Shown here piece after piece: positions 33,098-40,167 of a stretch of 56,716 nucleotides of DNA. How positions within the stretch are numbered: the stretch's first letter is position 1; each line of letters begins with the position of its first letter. Source of the DNA: a virus. The position numbers were made by a program, and so were the translations under genes. The notes beneath the pieces were generated by a model that saw only the letters and a program-made list of their open reading frames with translations, was not told the DNA's origin and did no database searches. Location of the stretch: IMG/VR virus record IMGVR_UViG_3300010403_000026, positions 1 to 56,716 of that record; one strand, given 5' to 3'.

Positions 33098-33294
33098 ATC
33101 GGCACCAGTCCTTTGAAAACACCAACCACCTTCTCGCCGCGCATCTCCCACTCGTAGACCGCTTTCAGCCAGTCCTCTGGGGCCTGCCACTCGCTCCGAG
33201 CCACCGCGTGCTCGTAACGAATGGCCACAAACTCCACGATCTTGCCGTCGAACGGGCCACCAATCAGCTCAGCGTGCTCAATCTGCGTCGTCAT
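33094..33294 (-). CDS. Small GGPxDG-type protein
   Basis: 66 aa, MTTQIEHAELIGGPFDGKIV. The I-GGPFDG motif is the same as in the 149-aa protein at 32286, placed after a short N-terminal strand. The tail (YEWEMRGEKVVGVFKGLVPI) forms strands. The gene is overlapped at both ends by the two YLFVGGPK micro-genes. Role unknown. Confidence 0.62.
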   Translation of the reverse strand: MTTQIEHAELIGGPFDGKIVEFVAIRYEHAVARSEWQAPEDWLKAVYEWEMRGEKVVGVFKGLVPI

Positions 33295-33329
33295 TTGGGA
33301 CCACCAACGAAAAGGTACTCAGCAATCAC
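33291..33329 (-). CDS. 12-aa micro-gene ending YLFVGGPK
   Basis: GTG at 33329, 12 codons (VIAEYLFVGGPK), TGA at 33291-33293. The GTG overlaps the previous stop (GTGA), and the TGA overlaps the next start (ATGA), exactly as in the micro-gene at 33062-33097. The two share a run of DNA around GTTCGTTGGTGGTCCCAAAT. Leader peptide or fossil of a truncated gene. Confidence 0.48.
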   Translation of the reverse strand: MIAEYLFVGGPK

Positions 33330-33547
33330 TCGTCCTTGACTTGAAAGAACTTCTCCGGAGTCCGACCGGAGAGCCACTCCAGAACCCCATCTCCATCCGT
33401 GACGCCTTTCCGTTCCCCAATATGACCGGGACCGATCACCGTTGACTCGTAGCACGCCCACCCGAACAGACACTCTTTTGCGGCCCGATAAGGATGGGCC
33501 TTGCTGACAAACACGCCATCTTTGTGCCAGCACTCGACCCCATCCAT
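33326..33547 (-). CDS. Small protein, unknown
   Basis: 73 aa from the ATG at 33547 (MDGVECWHKDGVFVSKAHPY), which overlaps the stop of the RHH gene (TGATG). It contains CWHKDG, two Cys-containing stretches and a short helix at the end (VLEWLSGRTPEKFFQVKDE). Function unknown. Confidence 0.6.
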   Translation of the reverse strand: MDGVECWHKDGVFVSKAHPYRAAKECLFGWACYESTVIGPGHIGERKGVTDGDGVLEWLSGRTPEKFFQVKDE

Positions 33548-33966
33548 CACTTGTCCTCCATAGCTTCCACGTCGAACGCATCGAGCGCTGACTTGGCGTT
33601 CGCCTTCCGACAGGCATCGCAAGACGGACGGCCCTTCCGAGTGCAGCTTTGGCAGAGCTTCCCCTTCTTGGCCACGGGCCTTGGAGGAGAGGGTTTGCCC
33701 AGCACCTCGATGGTGTCCTTGAAGCCACCGTGGACAGACCCGACAGACTCCAAGTCCGACTCGACTGCCGATTCCCTGATGGCAATCGGGTTAGGAGCCT
33801 CGACGCCACGGTACTGAAGCATCTCCTCAGCGGACGGAAGCGTCACGTCCCGATTCGCCTGCCGCCTCACCCACTCCGAGAGCTTCAAGCCTGAGTCCGC
33901 CGCCCGGCGCTGCCACTCCGCCTTCTCCTCATCGGAAATCCTGATCTTAATCTCACTGCCCTTCAT
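33547..33966 (-). CDS. Ribbon-helix-helix regulator with zinc knuckle
   Basis: 139 aa from the ATG at 33966 with a strong GGAGG site (a longer frame starts at 34005, inside the promoter). Residues 4-40 (EIKIRISDEEKAEWQRRAAD, SGLKLSEWVRRQANRD) are a MobC/Arc-like RHH fold that binds DNA as a dimer. The C-terminus carries LCQSCTRKGRPSCDACRK, a CxxC-x(n)-CxxC knuckle. It is the first late gene, and three operator-like repeats lie across its promoter, so it probably regulates itself and the late operon. Confidence 0.75.
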   Translation of the reverse strand: MKGSEIKIRISDEEKAEWQRRAADSGLKLSEWVRRQANRDVTLPSAEEMLQYRGVEAPNPIAIRESAVESDLESVGSVHGGFKDTIEVLGKPSPPRPVAKKGKLCQSCTRKGRPSCDACRKANAKSALDAFDVEAMEDK

Positions 33967-33975
33967 ACTCCCTCC

Positions 33976-34050
33976 TTGTGGGAACAATATCCATTGTGGG
34001 AACAAAAGTCAACCACCATTGTGGGAACAATGCCATGACGTTCCCACAGT
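33976..34050. promoter_or_regulatory. Operator repeats TTGTGGGAACAA
   Basis: Three exact 12-base copies of TTGTGGGAACAA at 33976-33987, 33994-34005 and 34019-34030, with a related inverted copy GTTCCCACAG at 34040-34049. The outer four bases form an inverted pair (TTGT/ACAA). They overlap the -10, the spacer and the area just upstream of the -35 of the late promoter. RHH repressors bind such repeated short sites in tandem; the gene next to them encodes one. Confidence 0.75.
33984..34012 (-). promoter_or_regulatory. Late-region promoter inside the operators
   Basis: Minus strand TTGACT, 17 nt spacer, TATTGT, about 18 nt upstream of the start at 33966. Operator copies cover the -10 and the spacer, which fits repression by blocking of RNA polymerase. 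It would start transcription of the late block. Confidence 0.6.
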
Positions 34051-34236
34051 CCAATTTCCCGGATATGTGAAAAATTCCGGGGGGAACTGGTACTCCACTC
34101 CCAGCCTCCGCCTGGGGGCCATCCGGGTGTCTGGAGACTGGGAAACAGAGCATCGCGCGCGTGCACGCGCAGGCGAAATCGTTTGTTTTCTTGCGTGAAT
34201 TGCAGTAAAGATGCGAGGAAACGGAGCTGGCAAGAT

Positions 34237-34268
34237 GGACAAACGTTGCGCGGGCCGGTTGTTTGTCC
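34237..34268. promoter_or_regulatory. Inverted repeat upstream of the CI-like gene
   Basis: GGACAAAC (34237-34244) and GTTTGTCC (34261-34268) form an 8-base inverted repeat with a 16-base centre, lying 36 bases before the helix-turn-helix gene. It could be an operator of that regulator. A TACAAT box at 34289-34294 lies ten bases upstream of the gene start, but no convincing -35 was found. Confidence 0.4.
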
Positions 34269-34303
34269 GTACACTCCGTTCGTTCCCTTGCTACAATCCC
34301 TCT

Positions 34304-34531
34304 ATGGCGATTGCCCCACACTCTCGTTTGTGTGTCGACTCCCCTCTAACTCAATTGAGGCTTAGGCGTGGATTAACTCAAGATGACCTTGCGAAAATGA
34401 TTGGTGCATCCCGTCGCACTGTGATTCGTTATGAATCCGGTCAGCATGCGCCCACCCGTCGCAAGATTGCTCTCCTCGCGGCAGCGCTCCGCGTCTCCCG
34501 TTCTACCCTCGCAAGCCGAATTTTTGCTTAA
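34304..34531 (+). CDS. Cro/CI-type helix-turn-helix regulator
   Basis: 75 aa starting MAIAPHSRLCVDSPLTQLRL. Residues 15-60 follow the XRE/Cro helix-turn-helix pattern: LRLRRGLTQDDLAKMIGASR, RTVIRYESGQHAPTRRK. It has no further domain, so it would be a Cro-like repressor. It is the first gene on the plus strand and faces away from the RHH regulator, which suggests a two-regulator switch between early and late regions. No integrase is seen, so lysogeny is unproven. Confidence 0.8.
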   Translation: MAIAPHSRLCVDSPLTQLRLRRGLTQDDLAKMIGASRRTVIRYESGQHAPTRRKIALLAAALRVSRSTLASRIFA

Positions 34532-34758
34532 TCAACCGTATCACAACGCTAATACACTGAATTTTCAAAATAATTCTATCTCTTATCCGATATAGAGTTA
34601 CGTCAATTCCTTTGTTCACTACTCTGTACACTAACCGATATGGCCGATACGATGGGTTTAGCCTGAAAACGTGGGAATAGCTTGCACCTAGTAGACGCGC
34701 AACCATTTCCTATAGGGTAGAGGGACTTCGTGACAGTTTATGACAAGAGGATTCACCG

Positions 34759-34827
34759 ATGATCGTCGCACTCGCAGTTTTGGGCATCGTTTCGCTTCTA
34801 TCCGCGTTCCTTGTCTGGGGGAATTGA
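34759..34827 (+). CDS. 22-aa membrane micro-protein
   Basis: ATG at 34759, 22 codons, TGA at 34825-34827: MIVALAVLGIVSLLSAFLVW and GN. It is almost all hydrophobic and would form one membrane helix. An AGAGGA sequence lies ten bases upstream, and the next gene starts two bases after the stop. Too short for usual gene callers. The role is unknown; small membrane proteins in early regions can change host entry or lysis timing. Confidence 0.5.
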   Translation: MIVALAVLGIVSLLSAFLVWGN

Positions 34828-34829
34828 AC

Positions 34830-35048
34830 ATGACGATTCAAGAAATGGCATCGAAGTATGGTTTTGAGCTGTTCTATTCGTGCGGTGGTCATGGCGGACC
34901 CTATTGGACGTTTGAAGAGGCGCAATCGGCCGCACGTGCGAAGCTTCGCGGAATGCCAACAATGCAAGCCGTTTCCATCGTGGAACGGACCCCGTACGGC
35001 ATCGGTGGATATGGCATGATCGTGGAAAAAATCAAGCAAGGGGAATGA
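34830..35048 (+). CDS. Small early protein
   Basis: 72 aa, MTIQEMASKYGFELFYSCGG, from the ATG at 34830, two bases after the membrane micro-gene. Acidic and aromatic residues, a Gly-rich middle (CGGHGGPYWTFEEAQSAARA) and a Gly-rich end (TPYGIGGYGMIVEKIKQGE). Family not recognised. Confidence 0.62.
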   Translation: MTIQEMASKYGFELFYSCGGHGGPYWTFEEAQSAARAKLRGMPTMQAVSIVERTPYGIGGYGMIVEKIKQGE

Positions 35049-35051
35049 CCT

Positions 35052-35354
35052 ATGTTCGGATTACTTTCCGCTGTTGCGGTCGGAGCGGGTCTAGGCTATG
35101 CCAAGCGCACCGTTGCCCAGCTCCGAGAGGATGAGAAGCGCAATCGGGACAACGCAAGGGAACTAGCCCGAATGAACCGCGCTTACGTCAAGGAACTGGG
35201 GTCACTTCGTGTGCTCCATGTGCTCTTGAAGCGCCCGGTGAATGATGATGTACGGGCCGAGCTGCAAACGAAATACGCTCGGCATGAGCTGCGCGCCCGC
35301 ATCCTGGCGGGACAAATCAGTGAGCTATCCGTTCCAGTGGTCTATCCGGTTTGA
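35052..35354 (+). CDS. Small early protein with N-terminal membrane helix
   Basis: 100 aa. Residues 1-17 (MFGLLSAVAVGAGLGYA) are hydrophobic, an anchor or signal; the rest is basic, helical and coiled-coil-like (QLREDEKRNRDNARELARMN). It may be a membrane-anchored rod. Function unknown. Confidence 0.58.
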   Translation: MFGLLSAVAVGAGLGYAKRTVAQLREDEKRNRDNARELARMNRAYVKELGSLRVLHVLLKRPVNDDVRAELQTKYARHELRARILAGQISELSVPVVYPV

Positions 35355-35379
35355 ACACTATTTTTTGAGGGGAAATGCA

Positions 35380-35757
35380 ATGAAACCGCTCTGTATCCAA
35401 ACCGCCATTGATCGGATTCATACTGGCGAATCTGTTGATGCGGCTTGCAACTGGGTTTGGCAATGGCTCACCAGCGAAGATCGGAATAGCGTTGACGCCT
35501 ATCTGGTCGAAATTCAGCATTCCTTGGCATTTGAGGCAGGCACGCAAGAGGGCCGATACAAGGCAATCGTCCGTGAGTTAACCGCACAATGCCCAACATG
35601 CTGCCGTGCGCCCGAATCGCCACTTCGCCGATATGACAAGCGCGGCAAGGTAGTTGAGGGATGTGTTGACGGTTTCCATTCTGGCAAATTGGTCAGTCCG
35701 TCCGAATCTGCCCATTGGCATAACCGAAGGAAAGCAAAGCGATTCGCAAGCAACTAA
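35380..35757 (+). CDS. Small early protein, Cys/His-containing
   Basis: 125 aa starting MKPLCIQTAIDRIHTGESVD, with a GAGGGGAAATGCA leader. Residues 65-105 contain CPTCCRAPE and CVDGFHSGK, a possible zinc site. The C-terminal end is basic (HWHNRRKAKRFASN). Family not recognised. Confidence 0.58.
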   Translation: MKPLCIQTAIDRIHTGESVDAACNWVWQWLTSEDRNSVDAYLVEIQHSLAFEAGTQEGRYKAIVRELTAQCPTCCRAPESPLRRYDKRGKVVEGCVDGFHSGKLVSPSESAHWHNRRKAKRFASN

Positions 35758-35816
35758 ACCGTTTGGCGTGATTGTGTCCGCATTTACTCTTTTCACCAGC
35801 AACAGAGGGGGAAGCA

Positions 35817-36242
35817 ATGAAGAGCTATTGCGAGCGACAGGGCCAAACTGAGATTGGCGTGGTCGAGTTTGAGGGAAGAGAATTCCGCGCACTGGGCGCA
35901 TCGGTTCAAGGGAAGCGCGTTTCAGGCTATCTAGGGAAGCGCGACCAGCTCCAATCGTGGTGCGGCCGCACGATGATGGATTGCAGATCGGAGCGATTCG
36001 GCGAATACCGGACCGATTGCGACGACGACACTTTCGGCGTGGTCTACTTCCTGACGCGCGGCCGCGCTATCGTCGGCTATTGCCTAGGCGTGGGAATGCT
36101 CTTTCGCGGGGAACTGGTCGAGATTGAATCCCGCGAGGATGCTATCCGCCAGTGCGAAGCGGAATGTGAATACTGGCTCAATATCGACCACGACGATTAT
36201 GAGCGCGATCAAGCCGAACAAATGGCGGAAATCGACGCTTAG
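35817..36242 (+). CDS. Early protein, unknown
   Basis: 141 aa (MKSYCERQGQTEIGVVEFEG). The first half is beta-rich, the rest carries an acidic helical C-terminus (SREDAIRQCEAECEYWLNID). Cys residues are scattered without a clear zinc pattern. The ribosome site is the repeated AGAGGGGGAAGCA leader. Function unknown. Confidence 0.6.
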   Translation: MKSYCERQGQTEIGVVEFEGREFRALGASVQGKRVSGYLGKRDQLQSWCGRTMMDCRSERFGEYRTDCDDDTFGVVYFLTRGRAIVGYCLGVGMLFRGELVEIESREDAIRQCEAECEYWLNIDHDDYERDQAEQMAEIDA

Positions 36243-36342
36243 CGCGTCTACGGGCCGATTGCGTGAAAGCGCGGCACTCGCAAGCCGCGCGGCCATTGCC
36301 CGATTGTGGGCGGATTCAGCAAACAAAAAGAGGGGAAAGAAC

Positions 36343-36906
36343 ATGAAAGCTACGTTGCATCAGGGCAGGAACGCGCCGAATTTTTGCTTTGAACTGGTCG
36401 ATGAATCGGGCAAGTCTCTGACGTTTGTGCAAACGGATTGGGACTATGCTCCCCTGGCTCGTTCGTGCGGATGGGACATGTCGGAAGTGCAAGCCGAATC
36501 TAGAACGGCTCATTTTGAGCGATTCGCTATCGAGCTGCCCTCTGAAGCAATCGCCGATTGTTCCCATCAAGGCGCTTGCGACGATGACGTAAAGCACTGG
36601 GCAGGGGAGATTAATCGGCCAGAGCGGTGCACGCCGCAAGCTCTGGCTGCGGAACTGAAGGAATATGGCGCATGGGACACCGATCAATTAACCGATGATG
36701 ACGCAAACTGGGGACGCATCGTCTGGATTGCAGCGGGCAATCTGAAAGAGGAAAAATGCGACCACAACGGTACAGACGGCACGATTGATTGTGACAAATG
36801 CGGATGCAAGGTTAGCACGTTCTTATCGGCCGCATTCGACTACCTGGCGGCGCACGACGGCGATGAATTCGACGTTGACGATTGCTATGCCGATCTCGCG
36901 GAATGA
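36343..36906 (+). CDS. Early acidic protein with zinc-like cluster
   Basis: 187 aa starting MKATLHQGRNAPNFCFELVD, with the leader AAGAGGGGAAAGAAC. A cluster C-D-H...C-D-K-C-G-C near residues 140-155 could bind a metal. The C-terminal 40 residues are very acidic. The hairpin GCGCGGC/GCCGCGC lies in the gap before it. Function unknown. Confidence 0.62.
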   Translation: MKATLHQGRNAPNFCFELVDESGKSLTFVQTDWDYAPLARSCGWDMSEVQAESRTAHFERFAIELPSEAIADCSHQGACDDDVKHWAGEINRPERCTPQALAAELKEYGAWDTDQLTDDDANWGRIVWIAAGNLKEEKCDHNGTDGTIDCDKCGCKVSTFLSAAFDYLAAHDGDEFDVDDCYADLAE

Positions 36907-37011
36907 GTGACTAGTTCCAGTCCCCTCGCATGCGCCGGTCCGTCAAGCCGGCGCGCGCGAGGCGATTGCAACGGGCAAGCGTCGATCTGGACACCGAAAG
37001 AGGGAAAAGCA

Positions 37012-37356
37012 ATGAAACGGGTAGTCGACGGATCAATGGTTGCGCACCTATGGGCGCATCAATCGCAATCCGACGCGCGAAACGGAACAGGGAAGCTGTC
37101 CGTCGAGGTGCGCGGCGGATGGCACACTCCTGGCCAATTGACGGCAGAAGAGGCTTGCCGCCCGGAAGAGTTCTGTATCCTGCTCTCGACTGGAGGCCCA
37201 GCGCTGCGGATCATGGGCGAGCTTGACGAGCATTGCCAGCCAACTCGCGCCTACTTGCAGTATCAGGACTGGGGCACGCCCTGGACCGACTACTACGAAA
37301 CCGGCATTGGCGAAGTCCTGCTCAAATGGGCCAGCGTGTTCTACTTCGGAGATTGA
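37012..37356 (+). CDS. Early protein, unknown
   Basis: 114 aa from the ATG at 37012 (MKRVVDGSMVAHLWAHQSQS). It follows the leader GAAAGAGGGAAAAGCA. Aromatic and Asp/Glu residues are frequent (YLQYQDWGTPWTDYYETG). Function unknown; probably a host-takeover gene by position. Confidence 0.6.
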   Translation: MKRVVDGSMVAHLWAHQSQSDARNGTGKLSVEVRGGWHTPGQLTAEEACRPEEFCILLSTGGPALRIMGELDEHCQPTRAYLQYQDWGTPWTDYYETGIGEVLLKWASVFYFGD

Positions 37357-37416
37357 CCGGGGAGCGGTGCGCGGGCCACCTCGTCAGCCGCAAACCCGGA
37401 CGAAAAGAGGGAGCCA

Positions 37417-37698
37417 ATGAAAGTCCAAGAGTATCGAGACCTGATGGATAATGTCGGCCATTTGTGGGCCAGTTGCAGAAGCGGCGCGACCGATGATGAG
37501 CTGGAAAGCGAATGCGCCCGACTCGAAAAAGCCTTGAACGAATTGCGCGACGCGCCAATCCCGCGTCGGCTTATCGTCCGCGAGATGCACAAATCGGCAG
37601 CGCTGCAAAAGCGCGTGCGGCAGCATCTTTTCACGGTGCGAATGTATCTGAACTGCAACCAACGAATTGGGGCGGAATACTTTGGAACATCGCGGTAA
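37417..37698 (+). CDS. Early helical protein
   Basis: 93 aa, MKVQEYRDLMDNVGHLWASC, a helical acidic start and a basic helical end (QKRVRQHLFTVRMYLNCNQR). The leader is GAAAAGAGGGAGCCA. No family seen. Confidence 0.58.
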   Translation: MKVQEYRDLMDNVGHLWASCRSGATDDELESECARLEKALNELRDAPIPRRLIVREMHKSAALQKRVRQHLFTVRMYLNCNQRIGAEYFGTSR

Positions 37699-38065
37699 AC
37701 GTAACCGCGATTATGGGCGTGCTGGTGTAGCAATGAGGGGGAGACTTTGAAGCGGGCTAGGTCCGAGGCCAGACGGTGAACAGCGGTCGCGCCGCTCAGT
37801 AGCCGTTCAACTGTAGACGATACGCTCGCGGAGTCGCCAACTGAAAGACCCCTCCTCACGCCCAGCTAGTTTTCGTGGGGCCGCCTCGTCAGCCGGATAG
37901 CCGGGGACTGGTGGCCCACAATGGCGCAGGGGCGGGCAAGGCGACCCGCAAAACGTGAAAGCTGGTAGCCGCGCGCGAGGCTCGCAATCCAGCTCCAGCC
38001 GGTTCGATTCCGGCCTGCGTCCCTACGGCAAATGGGCCATTAGCTTGACTTTCCGTTGTTAATCC
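37699..38065. other. Non-coding stretch of 367 nt
   Basis: No gene is supported here. It holds several G/C-rich hairpins (for example AGCGG/CCGCT near 37783-37797, flanked by TGAAC/GTTCA) and the tRNA-like element at 37923-38022. The composition is richer in G and C than in the flanking genes. No promoter is convincing. Confidence 0.5.
37923..38022 (+). tRNA. tRNA-like element (3' half clear, rest does not fold)
   Basis: A perfect T arm (GCCGG, loop TTCGATT, CCGGC at 37998-38014) is followed by CTGCGTC, which pairs with GGCGCAG at 37923-37929 (7 bp with one G-U) as an acceptor stem. A D-arm-like hairpin GCGG/CCGC lies at the proper place. The 48 nt between do not form an ordinary anticodon arm; instead AGCTGG pairs with CCAGCT around a 23-nt loop. 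The total length is 100 nt. It may be a decayed tRNA, an interrupted one, or an unrelated tRNA mimic. No encoded CCA. Confidence 0.35.
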
Positions 38066-38080
38066 ATGACAATGCTTTGC

Positions 38081-38275
38081 ATGAGCGAGCTTATGACGAT
38101 TGCCGACTACGCGAAACGGGAAAACGTCACCGCCCAGGCGGTCTACAACTGGATCAACCAGCAGAAGATCACGCCTGAGGTCGTCGAGGGCCACTACTGG
38201 ATACCCTCCGACACCGTGAGGCCAAAGAAGCGCCCACCGGGGCGCTTGCCTAAGCCCAAGCTAATCTTGTCTTGA
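38081..38275 (+). CDS. Excisionase-like helix-turn-helix protein
   Basis: About 64 aa from the ATG at 38081 (others at 38066 and 38093). The core MTIADYAKRENVTAQAVYNW, then INQQKITPEVV, is the MerR/excisionase-type DNA-binding fold. The end is basic and Pro-rich (RPKKRPPGRLPKPK). Without an integrase, it is more likely a small regulator. Its stop overlaps the -35 box of the next promoter. Confidence 0.7.
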   Translation: MSELMTIADYAKRENVTAQAVYNWINQQKITPEVVEGHYWIPSDTVRPKKRPPGRLPKPKLILS

Positions 38276-38299
38276 CAAACCGTTGAAAATCTTTAGGAT
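38272..38299 (+). promoter_or_regulatory. Sigma70-type promoter for the replication block
   Basis: TTGACA at 38272-38277, 16 nt, TAGGAT at 38294-38299. It stands before the gene at 38353, and the -35 overlaps the stop of the HTH gene upstream. It could drive the long run of overlapping plus-strand genes. Confidence 0.65.
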
Positions 38300-38352
38300 T
38301 TATGTTGACAACCGGGGACAGGAACCGTAAATTTCTCTCAAGAGGAAGAACC

Positions 38353-38598
38353 ATGAAAGGCTTTGCTTACTATCTCGACCACGAAGCCGCGACGGACGCG
38401 GCGCGGCTGTTCTCCTGCGGCTCTCCGGGGAAGCCCTCGATAGTCGCGGTCTTTGACGACACCGACAAGGAGACTGGAACGCCCCGGTACGGCATCAGGG
38501 CTGAGGGGTTGTTCCACCCGGACGTGGTGTCCGTGTGGGCTGGGGGAAATGAGATGGAACTGGACCGCGAGAGCGTAGCGGGGATGGTGAGATCATGA
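38353..38598 (+). CDS. Early protein, unknown
   Basis: 81 aa, MKGFAYYLDHEAATDAARLF, with AGAGGAAG upstream. Mixed beta pattern (SIVAVFDDTDKETGTPRYGI). First gene after the promoter at 38272; overlaps the next by 4 nt. Function unknown. Confidence 0.62.
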   Translation: MKGFAYYLDHEAATDAARLFSCGSPGKPSIVAVFDDTDKETGTPRYGIRAEGLFHPDVVSVWAGGNEMELDRESVAGMVRS

Positions 38599-39224
38599 CC
38601 AACGAACAAAAGCGTGACGCATGGCTGCAAGCCTACTGCGCGGCACTTTCGCAGGGCTTGGCGTGGTCTATTGACCGATGCGTCGATCAGGGGAATTCGG
38701 ACTGGAAGACGGCTTATCAAGAAGCCGATGAAATCGCCATCTCCGCTGCTGACGCCGCTCTCGTGGCTCTACTGGAACGCTTCCCTGAACCACAAGAAGG
38801 ACCGTCGCAACCTGAAGCGGATGCCGTCTGCGCCGCCAAGGTTGAGATGGACGAGCAACGAGAAAAGGATGTGCTGGCGCTGGTGGACGCGGCACGAAAC
38901 GTGATTCACTCAAACGAGCAGGGACGATACGGCAAACCTTCGTGGCCCGAAGCGATAACCGCCCTTCGCGCCGCCCTCGTCCCGTTCTCTGGTAAGGCAC
39001 CGAAGGCCAAACTGCCACCACCGTCGATGGACGAAGGTGAATGTTGCACAACCTACCGGATCAGCAGCGGCATTTCGATTTGGTCATCGCTAGATGAACG
39101 ACATCAAGGCGAGTGGTGTGCAACCAACCTGCACGATAGCGATCACGGACCAAATATGCGTTACTTCCCCACCCCGGAAGCCGCTCTGGACGCCTTGGTC
39201 GAGGCAGGATTGGTGAAACCATGA
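38595..39224 (+). CDS. Early protein, unknown, helical
   Basis: 209 aa. Helical N-terminal two thirds (MTNEQKRDAWLQAYCAALSQ, AISAADAALVALLERFPEP) and a C-terminal segment (WCATNLHDSDHGPNMRYFPT, then PEAALDALVEAGLVKP) resembling small phage domains of unknown role. ATGA coupled with both neighbours. Confidence 0.6.
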   Translation: MTNEQKRDAWLQAYCAALSQGLAWSIDRCVDQGNSDWKTAYQEADEIAISAADAALVALLERFPEPQEGPSQPEADAVCAAKVEMDEQREKDVLALVDAARNVIHSNEQGRYGKPSWPEAITALRAALVPFSGKAPKAKLPPPSMDEGECCTTYRISSGISIWSSLDERHQGEWCATNLHDSDHGPNMRYFPTPEAALDALVEAGLVKP

Positions 39225-39331
39225 CGCTCGAAGTCTGCGTCGTGCCACTGCTCGTAATGATCGCGCTCATGCTTGCGATGATCTCGTTCCAAATCGCCGT
39301 AAGAAACGACGGGAAGGACCAGCAGTCATGA
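39221..39331 (+). CDS. 36-aa membrane micro-protein
   Basis: ATG at 39221 overlapping the previous stop, 36 codons, TGA overlapping the next ATG. After MTLEVC a hydrophobic stretch VVPLLVMIALMLAMISFQI would span the membrane, then a short polar tail. The double coupling argues that it is translated. Role unknown. Confidence 0.55.
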   Translation: MTLEVCVVPLLVMIALMLAMISFQIAVRNDGKDQQS

Positions 39332-39603
39332 CCCACCTGACCTTCGGCATCTCCGAACACCAGACCTTGGAACTGTCGCACGACTACTTCCCGGACAACG
39401 GTCAGACGGACGAGTGGGGATGCGTCAGGATGACGCTCAAGGCCGCTTACTTCGAGTCGGCTACGGTATCGCTCCATTTCTCCTCGGTGGAGGAGATCGA
39501 CCGGCTGACGAAAGAACTGGAAGCCCTGCGGACCGCGTGGCTCTGCGAGAGGGCGGCAGAGGGAATCAGATACGAAGAACAGAAACCCATTGAGGTGAAG
39601 TGA
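39328..39603 (+). CDS. Small early protein
   Basis: 91 aa, MTHLTFGISEHQTLELSHDY. A strand-rich first half and a helical acidic end (SVEEIDRLTKELEALRTAWL). ATGA overlap with the micro-gene before it. Function unknown. Confidence 0.62.
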   Translation: MTHLTFGISEHQTLELSHDYFPDNGQTDEWGCVRMTLKAAYFESATVSLHFSSVEEIDRLTKELEALRTAWLCERAAEGIRYEEQKPIEVK

Positions 39604-40052
39604 TGAAACTTGCGGACCTGACTCTTGGGTGCCACTACAACGCATGGGCGGTGCTGCACATTCTGGCTGGTAAAGATGTCGATACGGACAATGGGTGGCG
39701 CGTCGAGACCGCCCCGTGGTACAACGGGCGTGAGCGTGGCTTCACGTTCACGATCAGCAACTTCAAGAAGACGCTCCACGTCGCCGTCTTCGAGCATCGG
39801 AACAGCGACGACATCTGCGCCCTTCGATGGGAGGGAGAATCCGACATCAACCCGCCGACCTGTGAAAGCGACTGCGAGAAGGCTTACCACGGCAAGAACA
39901 AGTGGGACGGCATCGCACACACGGTCGAGTACAACGAGGCCGGAAAGATGGCCGAGTGGGTGCAGAACGAACTGGAAAACTTTGCCGATCAACACTCAAA
40001 GGAGGTAGAAGATGACCCCGTTGTGGCCCCTGATCGAAGCCGCCACCCGTGA
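39603..40052 (+). CDS. Early protein, unknown
   Basis: 149 aa from the ATG at 39603, one base after the previous TGA begins. Beta-rich middle (TFTISNFKKTLHVAVFEHRN) and Trp-rich patches. The end overlaps the next gene by 41 nt. Family not recognised. Confidence 0.6.
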   Translation: MKLADLTLGCHYNAWAVLHILAGKDVDTDNGWRVETAPWYNGRERGFTFTISNFKKTLHVAVFEHRNSDDICALRWEGESDINPPTCESDCEKAYHGKNKWDGIAHTVEYNEAGKMAEWVQNELENFADQHSKEVEDDPVVAPDRSRHP

Positions 40053-40167
40053 GTACCGGACCCGGCAGGCGCAGCAGAGAAGCGAAGCACAGACCGTGAA
40101 GGCTTGCCGCACTGTAGCGGTCAAGCGTGATGGGTGGTGGAGTAAACTCTTGAGGAGGTTCAAGTGA
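40012..40167 (+). CDS. 51-aa basic protein
   Basis: ATG at 40012 behind a perfect GGAGG at 40001. MTPLWPLIEAATREYRTRQA is an amphipathic helix; the end (DGWWSKLLRRFK) is basic. It overlaps the preceding gene's end and the GTG of the Gp157-like gene (GTGA). Function unknown. Confidence 0.58.
   Translation: MTPLWPLIEAATREYRTRQAQQRSEAQTVKACRTVAVKRDGWWSKLLRRFK

Noticed and set aside
34503-34706. 67-residue minus-strand frame after the CI-like gene
   Set aside because: No ribosome site, opposite to the neighbours and odd composition. The area looks like an AT-rich regulatory gap.
34690-34725. CTATAGGG-AGA sequence like the core of a T7-type promoter near 34711
   Set aside because: The upstream half of the T7 consensus is absent, the motif occurs once, and no phage RNA polymerase gene is present.
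38081-38275. Excisionase as proof of a temperate lifestyle
   Set aside because: The fold is shared by many small regulators and no integrase or attachment site is visible.
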